The notes: generated by a model from the sequence alone, not told the origin. A stretch of 64,000 nucleotides of DNA from Isochrysis galbana (GCA_018136815.1 CM030942.1:1535197-1599196), one strand, 5' to 3'; shown: positions 21,488 to 31,720, counted from the first letter of the stretch. A program made the numbers and translations.

Positions 21488-24142
21488 CTAGACATTTAAT
21501 TTAGACTTGGAGGCGGCACGGCTGCGCCGCGCATCTTCTGGCCTCGTGTTGGGAGACCGTACATCGCTCCTTGAATTGCCACGGAAAATGTCCCACTTTG
21601 AGCGACGTTCAAGATTAGATGAGCTGTTATGCTCAGGAATGGACCCTGGCTTGGCATCGCTGACACTCGAGCTCCTGTTACTCGTGCTTGAAATGATACC
21701 ATGCCACGTGGGCGTGCCGGTATCCTCTTGCTCATCGGGTCCGGCAACCTGGAGCCGCTCGGAGTGTGACAACATCTCGGAAAGCCTCTGCAGCAACCTA
21801 GACTGTCGAGTCGCCTTAGACGACAAGATGTTCGCAAGGCTCTTGCCCTGGATGTGGAGAAGCTGCGCGCGCGCGCGGACTACGGCCTCGAAGTCGTGGG
21901 CAGAAAAGAAGGTGTTGTCATCGTTGAGCGCGCCGGACACGCCATTCTCGAGCAGCTCGATAAGGCCCTTGAAATACTGCGGCGGGAAGACATTGTCCTT
22001 GTTGCTCTCGATCTGTTGAGCGAGCCAGACGGACGAGTAGTGCCCTGTAGCCATCTGCCCTCCCGAGTCGTGTTTGGACATGATGTGCTCGATGAACATG
22101 AAGCCGTAGAGACCAAGGATAACCTCGACGAGCGCGTGCTTGTCCTCCTCGACAGAGAATTCGGCGCCGTACACTTTGACGGCCTGCTCAAGCCAGCCGT
22201 CCATGTCGGAGAGCTTCAACAGCCTGGCCTTCTCGGTGTCCTCCTTGGACTGATGGATGACGGTTGGCTGCGTCGTTCCGTCGCCGTCCGTCTGCAGCAG
22301 GTACATGCTGTCAACGCCGCATACGGCCATGAAGGCCCACTGCTCCAGCCGGCACCAGCCGCGGTTCGCGTACGACTCTGGGTTGCATGCCTTCTTAAAG
22401 TCGACGTGCGTGGCGTTCGGCGCCACGGCAACAAAGTAGCGCGCACAGCAAGCGTACACGGCGATCGATGTGATGGCCGAGATCTTGCTCTCTGTACAGC
22501 TCTGCGGGATCGAGTGGTAGTCGACCCACATGTACAGCTCATCCTCGGCGAGACCATTGTCGCGGCAGACAGCGGCGCCCGCCGTGACCATCGCGGCGTA
22601 ATGCTTGTTCTGGGGGTCGGGCTCTCGCGCGCCCAGCCACTGGTGGGAGATGAAGGCGACAGCCGAGTTTTGTGCGAATGCCACCGACTCGTTCCACGTA
22701 TCGAACATGAGCAGGTCGCCGTTGTTGCGCGCCACCTCGTGGCGCACGAGGCGGCCGTACTCCTTGAACTTGGAGTAGCGCATCACGGTGAAGGGGAAGC
22801 GAATGTTGCGCATGCCATCAACTGCCTTGCGAACCATCTCGAGCCGAGCGAGCTCCGCCTCGCGCGCCGCATGCCGAAGCTGGCGGTAGTGTCTCACTGC
22901 GCGCTGCAAGACTAGAAACATGAGGATGATGAGAAGGACGCCCGAGATGGCAACGACGATGGCAATGATCATTGTTGTCGGCGACTCGGGGATGGGCACG
23001 CACTCGCCCGCTACGCCACCCGGCGAGAGGGTGGTTAGCCCTTCCGGGCAGAAGCTGCAGCCCGTGTTGGCAGTGCCGTTGTTGACGGTGCCCTCCGGGC
23101 AAAGGATGCACGCGCCCATACCCCTCTCGCTATACGAACCGGGTGCACACTCTTCGCACACACCCGGGTCCGATCCCACCCGCTGCTGCCCCCGGTCACA
23201 CTGGCCTGTGCCGTCCTTGTCGATTGCGATGAACATCTGGCGGACCGGCTCATACGAGTACGGGAAGGCGAAGCCAGCAAAGTCGCCGAGAATGGCCTCG
23301 GGCGACCGGGGCGTGAGCAGAAGTAGGGGCACCGCGATGATCTGCTGTATTTCGCGTGGAACGTGAGCCAGACTCGCAAGCGGCCACTCTGGGTACAGCG
23401 CGGTAGTCACGTACTGCGGGAACCCCAGCGCCTCACTCTGGTCACCGATGACATAGACGGCGCTCGCATTGAACTCACCATTGGCGATCATACGCTCGAC
23501 CGTCTCGGTGCGGGCGATGCCAAGGTCGCACGTCCGATCGACGACGGCCCCGCGGATCGCCTTCTCGTGCGATCCCACGAAGTCTTGCACATACTCGCTC
23601 ACCGTGATCCCGTGCTTGATCATCTCGTACCACTGGATCTGCCAGCCGCCAAACGCGCCCGGATTGACAGCACACATGCTGATCCCCTTGTGTCGAAGGA
23701 GGTCCCCAAGCTCCACCACGTCGGTAAGATGGTCGGCGGCGCGCACAATGACGCCACCGAACCTGTCCAGCTCTTGGTCCTGCCCAAAGTTACGCTTGAC
23801 CGAGAGGAACTCGACGACCCCATACTTGGACTTCATCTCTTGGAACGCCGTCGGATTGGGGAAGATGAAGTCAATCTGTTTGGACGCGGTCATGGGTTCG
23901 TACGTGTCGAATCCGAGAGGGACAAGCCTCGTGTGGCAACCGTAGGAGATGGTGAAGTTGCTGAGGTACTGCTCAAACGTGGGCCGCCAGCGTTGGAGAG
24001 TGAGCTCTGCGTTCCCCTTGGTTACCATCCCAATCACGAGCGTCTGGTTGGGCAGAGAGGCGCAGTAGGTGCGAATCTCGGCCATGGAGAGTGAGGATGC
24101 GAGGGAGAGCTGCAGGAGGAGGAGAGAGAGGCGGAGACCCAT
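21488..24142 (-). CDS. Single-pass receptor-like protein: PhnD-type ectodomain, Cys-rich stalk, TIR-like SHQW domain
   Basis: One uninterrupted exon encodes 884 residues from ATG 24142, chosen because it begins a clean signal peptide (MGLRLSLLLLQLSLASS); an in-frame ATG at 24163 would add seven residues. Residues below count from 24163. Residues 32-312 look like the phosphonate-type periplasmic binding fold (TLVIGMVTKGNAELTLQRW, then DFIFPNPTAF, then GGVIVRAAD and FVGSHEKAI). Residues about 335-390 form a GCC2/GCC3 Cys-rich segment (CEECAPGSYSERGMGAC, then CPEGTVNNGTANTGCSFCP). Residues 398-420 are a membrane helix. Inside the cell, residues 495-615 carry AFISHQWLGAREPDPQNKH, then MWVDYHSIPQS and NRGWCRLEQWA. 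The order implies ligand binding outside and signalling or NAD-type chemistry inside. Ligand and output are unknown. The tail is Ser-rich and basic. Purine/pyrimidine-biased sequence lies upstream. Confidence 0.8.
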   Translation of the reverse strand: MGLRLSLLLLQLSLASSLSMAEIRTYCASLPNQTLVIGMVTKGNAELTLQRWRPTFEQYLSNFTISYGCHTRLVPLGFDTYEPMTASKQIDFIFPNPTAFQEMKSKYGVVEFLSVKRNFGQDQELDRFGGVIVRAADHLTDVVELGDLLRHKGISMCAVNPGAFGGWQIQWYEMIKHGITVSEYVQDFVGSHEKAIRGAVVDRTCDLGIARTETVERMIANGEFNASAVYVIGDQSEALGFPQYVTTALYPEWPLASLAHVPREIQQIIAVPLLLLTPRSPEAILGDFAGFAFPYSYEPVRQMFIAIDKDGTGQCDRGQQRVGSDPGVCEECAPGSYSERGMGACILCPEGTVNNGTANTGCSFCPEGLTTLSPGGVAGECVPIPESPTTMIIAIVVAISGVLLIILMFLVLQRAVRHYRQLRHAAREAELARLEMVRKAVDGMRNIRFPFTVMRYSKFKEYGRLVRHEVARNNGDLLMFDTWNESVAFAQNSAVAFISHQWLGAREPDPQNKHYAAMVTAGAAVCRDNGLAEDELYMWVDYHSIPQSCTESKISAITSIAVYACCARYFVAVAPNATHVDFKKACNPESYANRGWCRLEQWAFMAVCGVDSMYLLQTDGDGTTQPTVIHQSKEDTEKARLLKLSDMDGWLEQAVKVYGAEFSVEEDKHALVEVILGLYGFMFIEHIMSKHDSGGQMATGHYSSVWLAQQIESNKDNVFPPQYFKGLIELLENGVSGALNDDNTFFSAHDFEAVVRARAQLLHIQGKSLANILSSKATRQSRLLQRLSEMLSHSERLQVAGPDEQEDTGTPTWHGIISSTSNRSSSVSDAKPGSIPEHNSSSNLERRSKWDIFRGNSRSDVRSPNTRPEDARRSRAASKSKLNV

Positions 24143-24179
24143 CGTGCGTTCTCCCCACCCCATCGGCTCCCCAGCCAGC

Positions 24180-25100
24180 CACTCGGCTGCCGGCGCTCTC
24201 TTCTCTCTCCTCTTTACTCTCTCTTCCCTCTCCTCTTCTCTCTCTTTCCTCTCCTCTCTCTTCTCTCCTCCCCTCCGCCCTCCCTCCCCCCTTCCCGCGT
24301 CACCCCCCCCCCCCCCCGCCCCCCCCCCCCCCCTTCTCTCCCTCTCCCCCTCTCCTCAATCATCTCTCTCTCTCCTCTCTTCTGCCCCCCCCTCCGCCCG
24401 TGGGACACAACCTCCTCACGATCTCACTCGCCCCATCCCACTCCTCTCCTCCACAGGCCACACTCACATATACTTCCCCCCCTCTACCCGGTGCGGCTCC
24501 TCTCGCCCCGTCCCCCCCTCGAGTCTCTCTCTCTCTTCTCTCTTTCCCTACAGAGCGAGACCTTCTTCTTGTTTCCCCCCCACCCGCCCTCCACCTCTCT
24601 TCTCTCTCTCCAGGGCATCCTCGCTCTCTCCCCCTCTCTCTCGTCTGCCCGACCCCTCACATTCTTCTCTCCCCCGTGCCCAAACTCTTCCCTACTCGTG
24701 GCGCCCGACGGCAGCCTCTCCCGCCCGACAGTGGAGCCGAGAAAATGAGGGGGAGAGAGAGAGAGAGAGAAACGGCCGCCCCCCCGCGCGGAGGACCCTC
24801 CTCGACGGTTACGCCACCGTCCCCCAGCCCCTCCCCTCCCCTCCCCCACCCATCTCCCCCCTCTTCTCTTCCCTTACCCCTCCCTCACTCTTACCCCTCC
24901 ACGCCCTTCCGTCTTTCCCACGTTCGCATCGGGAGATCGCGACCCCCACCCGCCGCCCCCCCCACGCCGACCGTTACCTTTTCCCCCCTCTCCCCCTCTC
25001 CCCCTCTCCCCCTCTCCCCCTCTCCCCCCCCCCGTCGGCGGGGCCCTCTCGCCTAGGCAGAGCAAAGGGGGGCCCGGGGGGGGCGCGGGGGGGGCGCGGG
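24180..25100. repeat. CT-rich low-complexity block upstream of the receptor gene
   Basis: On the plus strand the block is almost only C and T (CTCTTCTCTCTCCTCTTT, long C runs at 24303-24333, CCCCCTCTCC repeats near 24995-25030). It starts within 40 bases of the receptor start codon on the other strand. The long Pro/Ser/Leu-rich frames through it are repeat products. Confidence 0.9.
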
Positions 25101-26350
25101 GGGAGGGAACCGCCCCCCTTCGACCGAGGGCTGATCTCCCGCCCTCTCGGCTATGGGTCTCCGATGTATCTCGAGGGGATCCTCGAGCTCGGCCGTCAGC
25201 GCCTCCACCCTCGAGGGCCCCCTTGCCGCGGGGGGTGGGGGTGGGGAGGCCGGCCACGCCGAGGGCGTCGGCGACGAGACGGTCCACTTTCCCGAGCTGA
25301 ACACCGCCGGGGATGCGGACTCACCGGGGATCCACCTGCCGCTCCAGCATGGCGGCGCTACCCCCTCGCTCTCCCATCGGCAGACACGCGGCTCATAGGG
25401 CATATTCTGATATTCTGTGGAGTACCGATAAGCCCCTTGCCAACAGCGAACAGTCGGGAAATCAAGTAGAAATTCGCGAAACGCGCGATTTTTGGGGGGA
25501 AGTCCTGAACTCCGGACCGCCCCCCTCCCCCGCTCCGGACCCGGCGAAAACAAAACACAGGACGGCGGATTGGGAGGCGGGAGGGGGGGGCGTTTCGCAA
25601 GTGCGGGGGGGGGGGGCTGTGCATAGAAAAGAAGGAGGCCGAGAGGTGAAAGAGGGAGGGGGTGTAGTTCCATCACGGAGAGGACCCGGGAAACGGGGGG
25701 GCGTACATGCGGCAACTGCGGCACTGCGGCAACCACCCTCTTCTTTTCTTGTTCTCGCAGTGTTTTTCCGAATAAAATGATCGAATCTGCACCAACCGTT
25801 CGTTGATTCGTTCGGTCCACTCTCTCACTCTTTTGTTTTAACAACCCTTTATTCCAGAAAGAAAACCGAATTGGCTGCCCACCGTAATCCTGAGATCTTC
25901 CCCCTAGCACTTTCACGAAAACAGCCTTTTCTCTAACTTGAAAAACGATGATCCTTGCAAGCTCCCTTGCAGATCAGCGCCGGCTCTGCTCCTCGCCACT
26001 CGCCACCTGTCGCGCCACCTGTCGCCACCTGTCGCCACCCGTCGCCGCCCCACCAAGTGCCAGGTGTGCTTCCATACTGGCTGCTGATCATGCACCCACT
26101 CCTTCACCTTCAGCCATCTCAGTGAGGGCGTACGGGCGCGGCGCCCCATGCTGGAGCTCATGCACGAGCAGCCGTAATGCACAATGCACTCAGCACGCGC
26201 GCACACGCGCGCACTGCCACCAACGTGCTGACGTACACGTACAATGCTCCCTCGCCCTCGCCCTCGCCCGTCTTCAAACGTAAACTGCTGAGCTCATGCG
26301 CCCTCCCATCCATCCTCTATCAGTTTGCGCTCAATTTCCGCGCTGGAACC
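25101..26350. other. Intergenic; G runs and a short GTCGCCACC tandem repeat
   Basis: G runs lie near 25580-25615. A short tandem of CGCCACCTGTCGCCACC occurs at about 25995-26050. Frames such as 25053-25916 on minus have composition-driven translations and no family signature. Confidence 0.5.
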
Positions 26351-27075
26351 ATGGAGAATTTGTCTGCTTCTTGGGATACACAGCGGAAGAACGTGGTGCG
26401 CATCTTCGACGAGCGATTCCGCCCGTCCTTACCCTCTGAGGAACGGCTGGCGTTGGCGCCGCGCACATTCGCCAACCTGGATGAGCCCATGCTCTACAAC
26501 ACCAGGCCGTACGAAGAGTTTGCTAACTTTGTCACCAACGTCTACAAGATTGAAGGTGGGCGGTCGGACGGACAATTCCTCTCGCTTGCTCCGGCAACAA
26601 ACTATGTGCGCATCTTGCATCTTGTTGAAGCTGGTTGAGGATCGTTTCAGGACGAAAGGAGGCCGCGAGATGCAGTACTTCTTGACGGCCCTCGATTTCA
26701 ACGCCAACACCCCGGCCGCGGCATGGTTCAAGAGTTTGAAGAAGAAGATGGTCCGCACGATCTTTCAACGCGCAATGAACAACGGGGATGAGTTGGATAA
26801 GTCGGAAACGCCTTTGTACCTACAGCACATCAAAGCCCTGTGTCAAGGGTATGCGAGGGAAGGCTCTTCTGAGGTGAGTGTACGCCCGCGCGGCGCGAGC
26901 TGCTTGCAACTCGTGCACCTACTTCATGCCTCACTCACACTCACATCGGTGTCATACCGATATGACTCAATCTCACGCATGTGATCCCGTCCCATTGATT
27001 GACATTGCCACACAGGCCGCACTCCGCAAGTTCGTCATCAAGTGTTTATGGCAAAGCGCAGGCCGCGCTAGTGAA
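26351..27075 (+). pseudogene. Possible tyrosine recombinase (Crypton-like) fragment
   Basis: From ATG 26351 the frame encodes a helical protein (LSASWDTQRKNVVRIFDERF, then YEEFANFVTNVYKIEGG). It breaks at about 26620-26640 and continues one frame over (LVEDRFRTKGGREMQYFLTA, then AAAWFKSLKKKMVRTIFQRA) to 26873. A canonical donor GTGAGT and the acceptor CACAG at 27015 lead into a short exon, AALRKFVIKCLWQSAGRASE, ending at donor GTAAGA (27076). The last piece resembles the helix with the first catalytic Arg of tyrosine recombinases. The rest of the catalytic domain is not seen downstream. The frame break could be an indel; a 25-base GTGCGC...AG intron would also restore it but is implausibly short. 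Identity is tentative. Confidence 0.35.
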
Positions 27076-28057
27076 GTAAGACTCTCGCTAGCAATATTCC
27101 CGGGGGAAGAGCTGTTGGGGGGGGAGATGTGCACTTGTACAGAGAGGATTGGGGAGAGCGAGCGAGTGGGAGAGAGCGAGTTCAGAGAGGGGACGACGGA
27201 CGACAGAGTACGATTTTTTCGTGCCGGAGGATGCGTACGACGGACGACGGGCTTGACGGCTTGACGAGGCTCGGGCCGGCCTTCTGGGCAACAGCAGGTG
27301 GTGGTGGTGGTGGCCACCGCCACCTCTCCTCGCCGCCGAGAGGCGGGGCCAGGGTAGGCCTGAGGCCTGAGGGCCTACCCACCCTAGGTGTGAACAGGAA
27401 CAGTGTGTTTCTACGGAAATATGGTACTCGCTCCAAAAATCTACACTTATAAACCCGCCATTATGACAAAAATCTTCTTACTCAGTACTTAGAATCGGAT
27501 GCTGCATGCTGCTGCTCGATGACTAACCATTTCAAGCTCCCACAGCGGCACCCTTGGAGCGTCTCCACATGGCGCCGCCCCCACTCCACGGCGGTGTGAC
27601 ACTCGTCATCGCCGTCGTCGCCGCCGCCATTGTTGCTGCACATCAGGTTGGCGGCCATTTATCGCACTGGCTGCCAGGGAGCAGCCAGGGCGGCAACAAA
27701 AAGCAGTAAGGTCATGACAGACAGTGAGAGAGACAGTGCTACAGGGGTGGGGGTCAGAACCTGGGACACCTGGGGGCACTAGGGAACTCACCAAGATACC
27801 CCTGGGGCACGGTGATTCTACAACAATCACATTCGCACAAACCCTTACATATACCCCACCACGGTTCTTTGGATAATACTCTGAGACAAACAGGAAGGCG
27901 TGCGAGGGAACAAAGAAGGAATCAAGGATTTAGGGAATCGGCGAGTATTGCCTTAGTATGAGCCGATGAAGCGTCGTGAGTGTTGATGAAGGTGAGAATC
28001 CTTAGGTGCACTAAATCAATCTAGAGTGAGCTGAGATCCCCAAGATGAAGGCGAGGT
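27076..28057. other. Intergenic, no gene seen
   Basis: Purine-rich near 27110-27200, with a GGTGGTGGTGGTGG run near 27299. No supported gene. Confidence 0.45.
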
Positions 28058-28780
28058 CTAGAAGTCGATGTGCAAATGACTCGGGAACCCTAAGAACTCG
28101 ATGTGCATCAACTGCAGATGATAAGGTAGAGAAGAGTCCAGAAGGTGGTGCACATGATGAAAGAGGCTGATGACTTGATGAAAAGGAATCTCGCAGACAA
28201 AGTTATCGGTAAAGACGATTCTATCGGTAAGGACCAATGGGTTGTGTTGGCAGATGACGGCACTCTGTGATACCATTGAGCCGCGGCTGCCCACCAGCCC
28301 GACGGCCTTGCTGAAGAGCTTTCCCTTCGTTCCATCTCCTGTGCTGCCTTTGACCCCCATCTTGGGGGTCCATAGCTGCTCAATGTTGTGACGTCTGTTT
28401 GAGTACGTCATGTCCCCCTTGGGGTTTTGTGTGTGTTGGTGCCGGGCCGGCACCTCGCGCCGGAGCGCGAGGGCGGTACCGCGGCTGTGTAGGGTCCCGG
28501 CCCGGAGGCCTTCCCTTAGGAAGCGTCCCACTGGTGTGGTGTGGCTGGTGTGGTTGTGTGTTGTGGTGAAGGTGTGCTGCATGCTGGCTGCTGCCAGCAT
28601 GGCGGCCTTGTTCGTGGCGTTCGCGGTGATGCGCGGGCGTGGCGAGTCGGCTCCTGTGCCCACCTGACTGGGGGGGTCGTCCTGGCGCGGTCGCTTCGGC
28701 GACAGCGGCGTGTCCATGAGGGCTTCGTCCATCGCGGCGAGGGCCGCGACAGCGAGGGCGGGAGGCGGCGCGCGCTCCAT
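28058..28780 (-). CDS. Repeat-family ORF with 5' hairpin, copy 1
   Basis: A 240-residue frame starts at ATG 28780. It shares with the frame at 56552 (minus) the start MERA plus Pro-rich residues and, further in, an element of the form RE.LRAG.L.SRGT. The two genes also share the flank around the start codon and a hairpin just upstream. The second half (MVSQSAVICQHNPLVLTDRI, then FVCEIPFHQVISLFHHVHH) differs in character and may be out-of-frame read-on. The protein is rich in Ala, Pro, Thr and Arg and resembles no domain I know. Two copies in one window suggest a mobile element, perhaps the first ORF of a retroelement. Confidence 0.4.
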   Translation of the reverse strand: MERAPPPALAVAALAAMDEALMDTPLSPKRPRQDDPPSQVGTGADSPRPRITANATNKAAMLAAASMQHTFTTTHNHTSHTTPVGRFLREGLRAGTLHSRGTALALRREVPARHQHTQNPKGDMTYSNRRHNIEQLWTPKMGVKGSTGDGTKGKLFSKAVGLVGSRGSMVSQSAVICQHNPLVLTDRIVFTDNFVCEIPFHQVISLFHHVHHLLDSSLPYHLQLMHIEFLGFPSHLHIDF

Positions 28781-28784
28781 GACC

Positions 28785-28802
28785 CTATCAGTTTACTGAT
28801 AG
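28785..28802 (-). promoter_or_regulatory. Hairpin 4 nt upstream of the ORF start, copy 1
   Basis: CTATCAGT TT ACTGATAG forms a perfect 8-bp stem with a 2-base loop. On the minus strand it is followed by GGTC and the ATG at 28780. At 56557-56575 the same place holds CTATCGTT TAT AACGATAG. The stem bases differ between copies but pairing is kept on both sides. I infer a selected RNA or DNA structure in the 5' leader. Confidence 0.7.
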
Positions 28803-28945
28803 TTGATATTAGGTCCTGATATGAGGTGTAACATTAGTTTCCTTATATGAGGACCTGATATTAGGTCCTGATATGAGGTGTAAGGTCGCCGAGATGATAT
28901 GAGGTGTAAGGTCGCCGAGACCTGACGACCTGACACCTGACGGAG
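28803..28945. repeat. Transposon-end-like short repeats
   Basis: The words CCTGATATTAGG, CTGATATGAGGTGTAA and GGTCGCCGAGA are each repeated, and ACCTGACGACCTGACACCTGACG closes the stretch. The same vocabulary (ACCTGATATTAGG, CAGGTGTTAGGTTGTC, ACCTGACGACCTGA) occurs at 37205-37290, directly behind the hAT transposase gene. This is probably the end of a related element whose body is gone. Confidence 0.6.
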
Positions 28946-29254
28946 CAACTGACAACTGAGGGTGTGAGTGTGAGTGCCGGAGCACCTCCCACCGATGTCG
29001 GATGTCGGGGCACATCCATGAGGCTCGTCGTATTGTTCGCGCAAGCATGTTAAATGTCATTATAAGTTGGCACTTCAACCATTTCAAAAAATAAGCACAT
29101 GCCGGCCGAGCTCTCTACATGAGGAGGCTTTCATGCAGTTTGAGCACCTTCTAGAATCTAGAAACCAAAGTTTAAGATTATAGTGCCTAATAGAAATGGG
29201 GCACAGCCATAAAATAAAGCTCATGCCTCTAGTGAATAATACCTCGCCCCCCCG
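28946..29254. other. Intergenic upstream of the CPBP gene
   Basis: AT-richer than its surroundings and without long microsatellites. It should hold the promoter of the CPBP protease gene; no motif was clear. Confidence 0.4.
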
Positions 29255-30415
29255 ATGCCGGCGCTGGCGGCGCTTCTTCCCTCCGCGCTCCTCGCGCTCT
29301 CTGCGGGTCTGCACGGCGGGCGGACGTCGTGGCCGGCACGCCGCGTAAACATTGGGCTATCAGCCCAATATCCATCGCCACCTCCGCCGCCACCTCCCCT
29401 CGCGGCCCCCTCGCTGCTGCCGGCATGGGCGGAGCCTCCAGCGGTGCAGGCGGTGCTCTGTGGCGCTGGCTATCTCACTCACGTGGCGCTCCTCTCGCGG
29501 CGGCACGTGCGGCTCGGCGGGTGGACGCTCGGGTGGGATACGATCGCCGGACTCGGCGTCCTCGCCGCCACCGCCGTCCACCGCCGGCGGAGCGGCGCGC
29601 AGGCGCTACCTGCGTGGCTCTTTGGGGAGGTCGACGCCTCCGACGCCTCCGACGCGGGGCGCGAGTGCCTAGACCTGCGCGACGCGCCAAAGGCGGAGAA
29701 GGCCAAGGTGGCGATCACCGCCGCCGTCACACTCCTAGTGCCGCTCTTCTTCAGTCAGCTCTCGGCGATCTACGACTTCTTGCTGCTCGGGCTCGCCGCA
29801 CTTGGCATGCCCTTAACGCGCTCATCACTGCTAGCCATCCGCCTCTGCCTCGAGCAGGCCACTGTGTACGCGCTGCTCCTCAGATTCATATCATCGCGCC
29901 ACCGCGGTGTCGGCGCTCCTTTCATTGGCGAGGGTTCACGCTGGGTGCGGTGGGGCTGGCGGCGACCATGGCTGCTGCCCGTGCTGGGAGGGTACACTGC
30001 CTCGCTAGGACTCTTTAACCTAGTCGAGCCCATCAACCAAGCACTTCTGCCCTTCCTCGACTACCAGCCGGAGGGGATGGTCGCGCAGCTCGCCAACCCC
30101 GCCGATGGCAAGCTTTCTTCCCTTCTTCTCGGCGCGCTCACGCCATGTGTCGGCGCGCCCTTCTTCGAGGAGGTCCACTCGCGCGCCTTCCTAATGCAGG
30201 CCCTCACGAGTGTGCTACCCTTGCGGCAAGCAATGGCAGCTGGCGGCGTCATCTTTGGCGCCCAGCACTTTCAGCTCGGCCTCGTGCTGCCGCTCGCTGC
30301 CATGGGCTACTTCTGGGGCGTGCTGTACGCCTTCTCTGGCAACCTCCTCGTTCCCGTTTTGGTGCACGCACTCTGGAACTCGCGCATCTTTGTTGGCTCG
30401 TTCCTCGCCCTATGA
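29255..30415 (+). CDS. CPBP-family intramembrane metalloprotease (Rce1/CAAX protease-like)
   Basis: A single exon encodes 386 residues. The three family motifs are intact: EEVHSR (Glu305, Glu306, Arg310), FGAQH (His338) and HALWN (His371, Asn375). They lie on hydrophobic helices, with further helices at about 152-182, 190-212 and 238-262. CPBP proteins are membrane metalloproteases or scaffolds; Rce1 trims prenylated proteins, and plant plastid members act in stress and photosynthesis. The first 20 residues are a hydrophobic leader (MPALAALLPSALLALSAG), then an Arg- and Pro-containing stretch, so ER entry or complex-plastid targeting is likely. The substrate cannot be told. Acidic linker residues 126-148 contain a small DASDASDAG repeat. 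Confidence 0.85.
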   Translation: MPALAALLPSALLALSAGLHGGRTSWPARRVNIGLSAQYPSPPPPPPPLAAPSLLPAWAEPPAVQAVLCGAGYLTHVALLSRRHVRLGGWTLGWDTIAGLGVLAATAVHRRRSGAQALPAWLFGEVDASDASDAGRECLDLRDAPKAEKAKVAITAAVTLLVPLFFSQLSAIYDFLLLGLAALGMPLTRSSLLAIRLCLEQATVYALLLRFISSRHRGVGAPFIGEGSRWVRWGWRRPWLLPVLGGYTASLGLFNLVEPINQALLPFLDYQPEGMVAQLANPADGKLSSLLLGALTPCVGAPFFEEVHSRAFLMQALTSVLPLRQAMAAGGVIFGAQHFQLGLVLPLAAMGYFWGVLYAFSGNLLVPVLVHALWNSRIFVGSFLAL

Positions 30416-31116
30416 GCGGGCCAACTTGCGACGGGCGTCACCGCATTCTTGCACTGACTTCGAGTGCTCGTGCAAAAGCGGAAGGGGCATAGCATGTGAC
30501 ATCGTAGCCTTTGGTGACGATATCAATGAAAGGGCATAGGTGACGGCGCAGGAACGGCAAGCCAATCCTGGACAAGCCAGTGGTGAAGGGGTGCATTTCC
30601 CGGACGTGAGCACGCCAAGGGGCAAGAAGTTGCCAACAATCGTTGTAGTTCGGAGATAAGATCGCCACGATCATGATCGGCCTGCTTGTTTGTGCTTCTC
30701 TGTGCTTGCTTTCTAGAGGGCGTTGATCTTTAATGATGCTGATATGCCCCCTCCATTTTATATAGTGGTAGTGGAGAGCTTGGGTTTAGGGCATTGGCGC
30801 CTGGCCAAAGTTGCTCGCTCGGGACTCCCAAAGTTGCTCACGAAACTTGCTCAACGTGGGTCAGAATAGAGGCTAAGTTGCTCGCCAAGTTCCAAGTTGC
30901 TCCTCATTGCGCTACGCAGTACGTGTACCCGTGGCGGGAACACGGCACCGGACAAGCTGCGCACCTGCACATGCGCATCACATGTGACATGTGTGGGCTC
31001 GTGCGCGGCGCGATGGGCGGCGAGGCGCGGCGAGGGCGTGCTGGGGAGCGAAGGGTGTCTTTAAACTGTCGGATCATACAAAAACACTTTCTTGAGCGTT
31101 AGTACCTCTACTCTCA
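30416..31116. other. Intergenic with one small minus-strand frame
   Basis: A 78-residue minus-strand frame (30674-30438) reads PWRAHVREMHPFTTGLSRIG, then LPFLRRHLCPFIDIVTKGYD. Its balanced composition looks protein-like and may be a fragment of a transposon protein, but I cannot name it. A repeated word AAGTTGCTC is visible at 30810-30905. Confidence 0.3.
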
Positions 31117-31574
31117 CTAGTTCACTAGACTTGCACTAACACGCCAAGCAAAAAAACAGTGGAGCCACATATACTGCAGGGGGGGGGGCCTTCCCCCCCC
31201 GCGCGGAACGCCTCTGCCTCCGCTCCTCCGCGTCCTGCGTCCTAGGCATACGTAGGCCGGCCCCGCCGCTGTTCCCTCCCCTCCCCTCGGCCGATGGCGC
31301 GCCGCTATCGGTGTGTGTTCAACCTTCAACCCCAAGCCCACGCACGCGTCGCGATCCGCGCGCGTGGTGGTGGTGGCCGCGGTCCCGCGCGCACGCCGCG
31401 CTCGCGTCGCGCGCGCCGCTCACGGGCGGCCCCCAGCCCCAGCCTCGCTCTAAAAAAACAGTGGCCAAAATGGAGGGCGGATGAAAAACAGTGAATATAC
31501 ACTGTTTTTGCTTTTGGCCTCCGAAAAAAACACTGTTTCTGTTTCTGTCTTTCAGCTTTCAGCAGAATTCTTTC
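31117..31574. other. Intergenic, GC-rich, no gene seen
   Basis: Holds G/C runs near 31180-31205 and CGCGCG-rich sequence near 31345-31420. AAACAGTG and CACTGTTT words repeat at 31450-31545. No supported gene. Confidence 0.45.
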
Positions 31575-31720
31575 ACAGGGCCAGCAGGGTAGCTCAGGGG
31601 GCAGTGGAGGAGTGGAGGCTGGGGCTGGAGGCTGGAGGCTTGGGGTTACATGCTACATAAGCCCCTGGCCTCCCCTGCCTCTCCCACGCTTGTCTCGCTG
31701 GCTCGCTGGCTCGCCGGCCA
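31575..31720 (+). repeat. Direct repeat D, copy 1
   Basis: The segment from CAGGGCCAGCAGGG through CTCAGGGGGCAGTGGAGG to GCCCCTGGCC and CTCGCTGGC is repeated with indels at 35525-35630. The pair lies outside and inside the left part of the element bounded by the 143-bp inverted repeats. Confidence 0.6.

Noticed and set aside
21854..22915. 353-residue frame antisense to the PhnD-type receptor
   Set aside because: Shadow of a GC-rich coding region; the opposite strand carries conserved domains and this one none.
21488..24142. Bacterial contamination as source of the PhnD-type gene
   Set aside because: The binding domain is fused to a GCC2/GCC3 stalk, membrane helix and TIR-like domain in one frame, and it is flanked by the same kind of CT tract as the intron-containing genes.
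25053..25916. 287-residue minus-strand frame
   Set aside because: Translation of G/C runs and low-complexity sequence without family signature.
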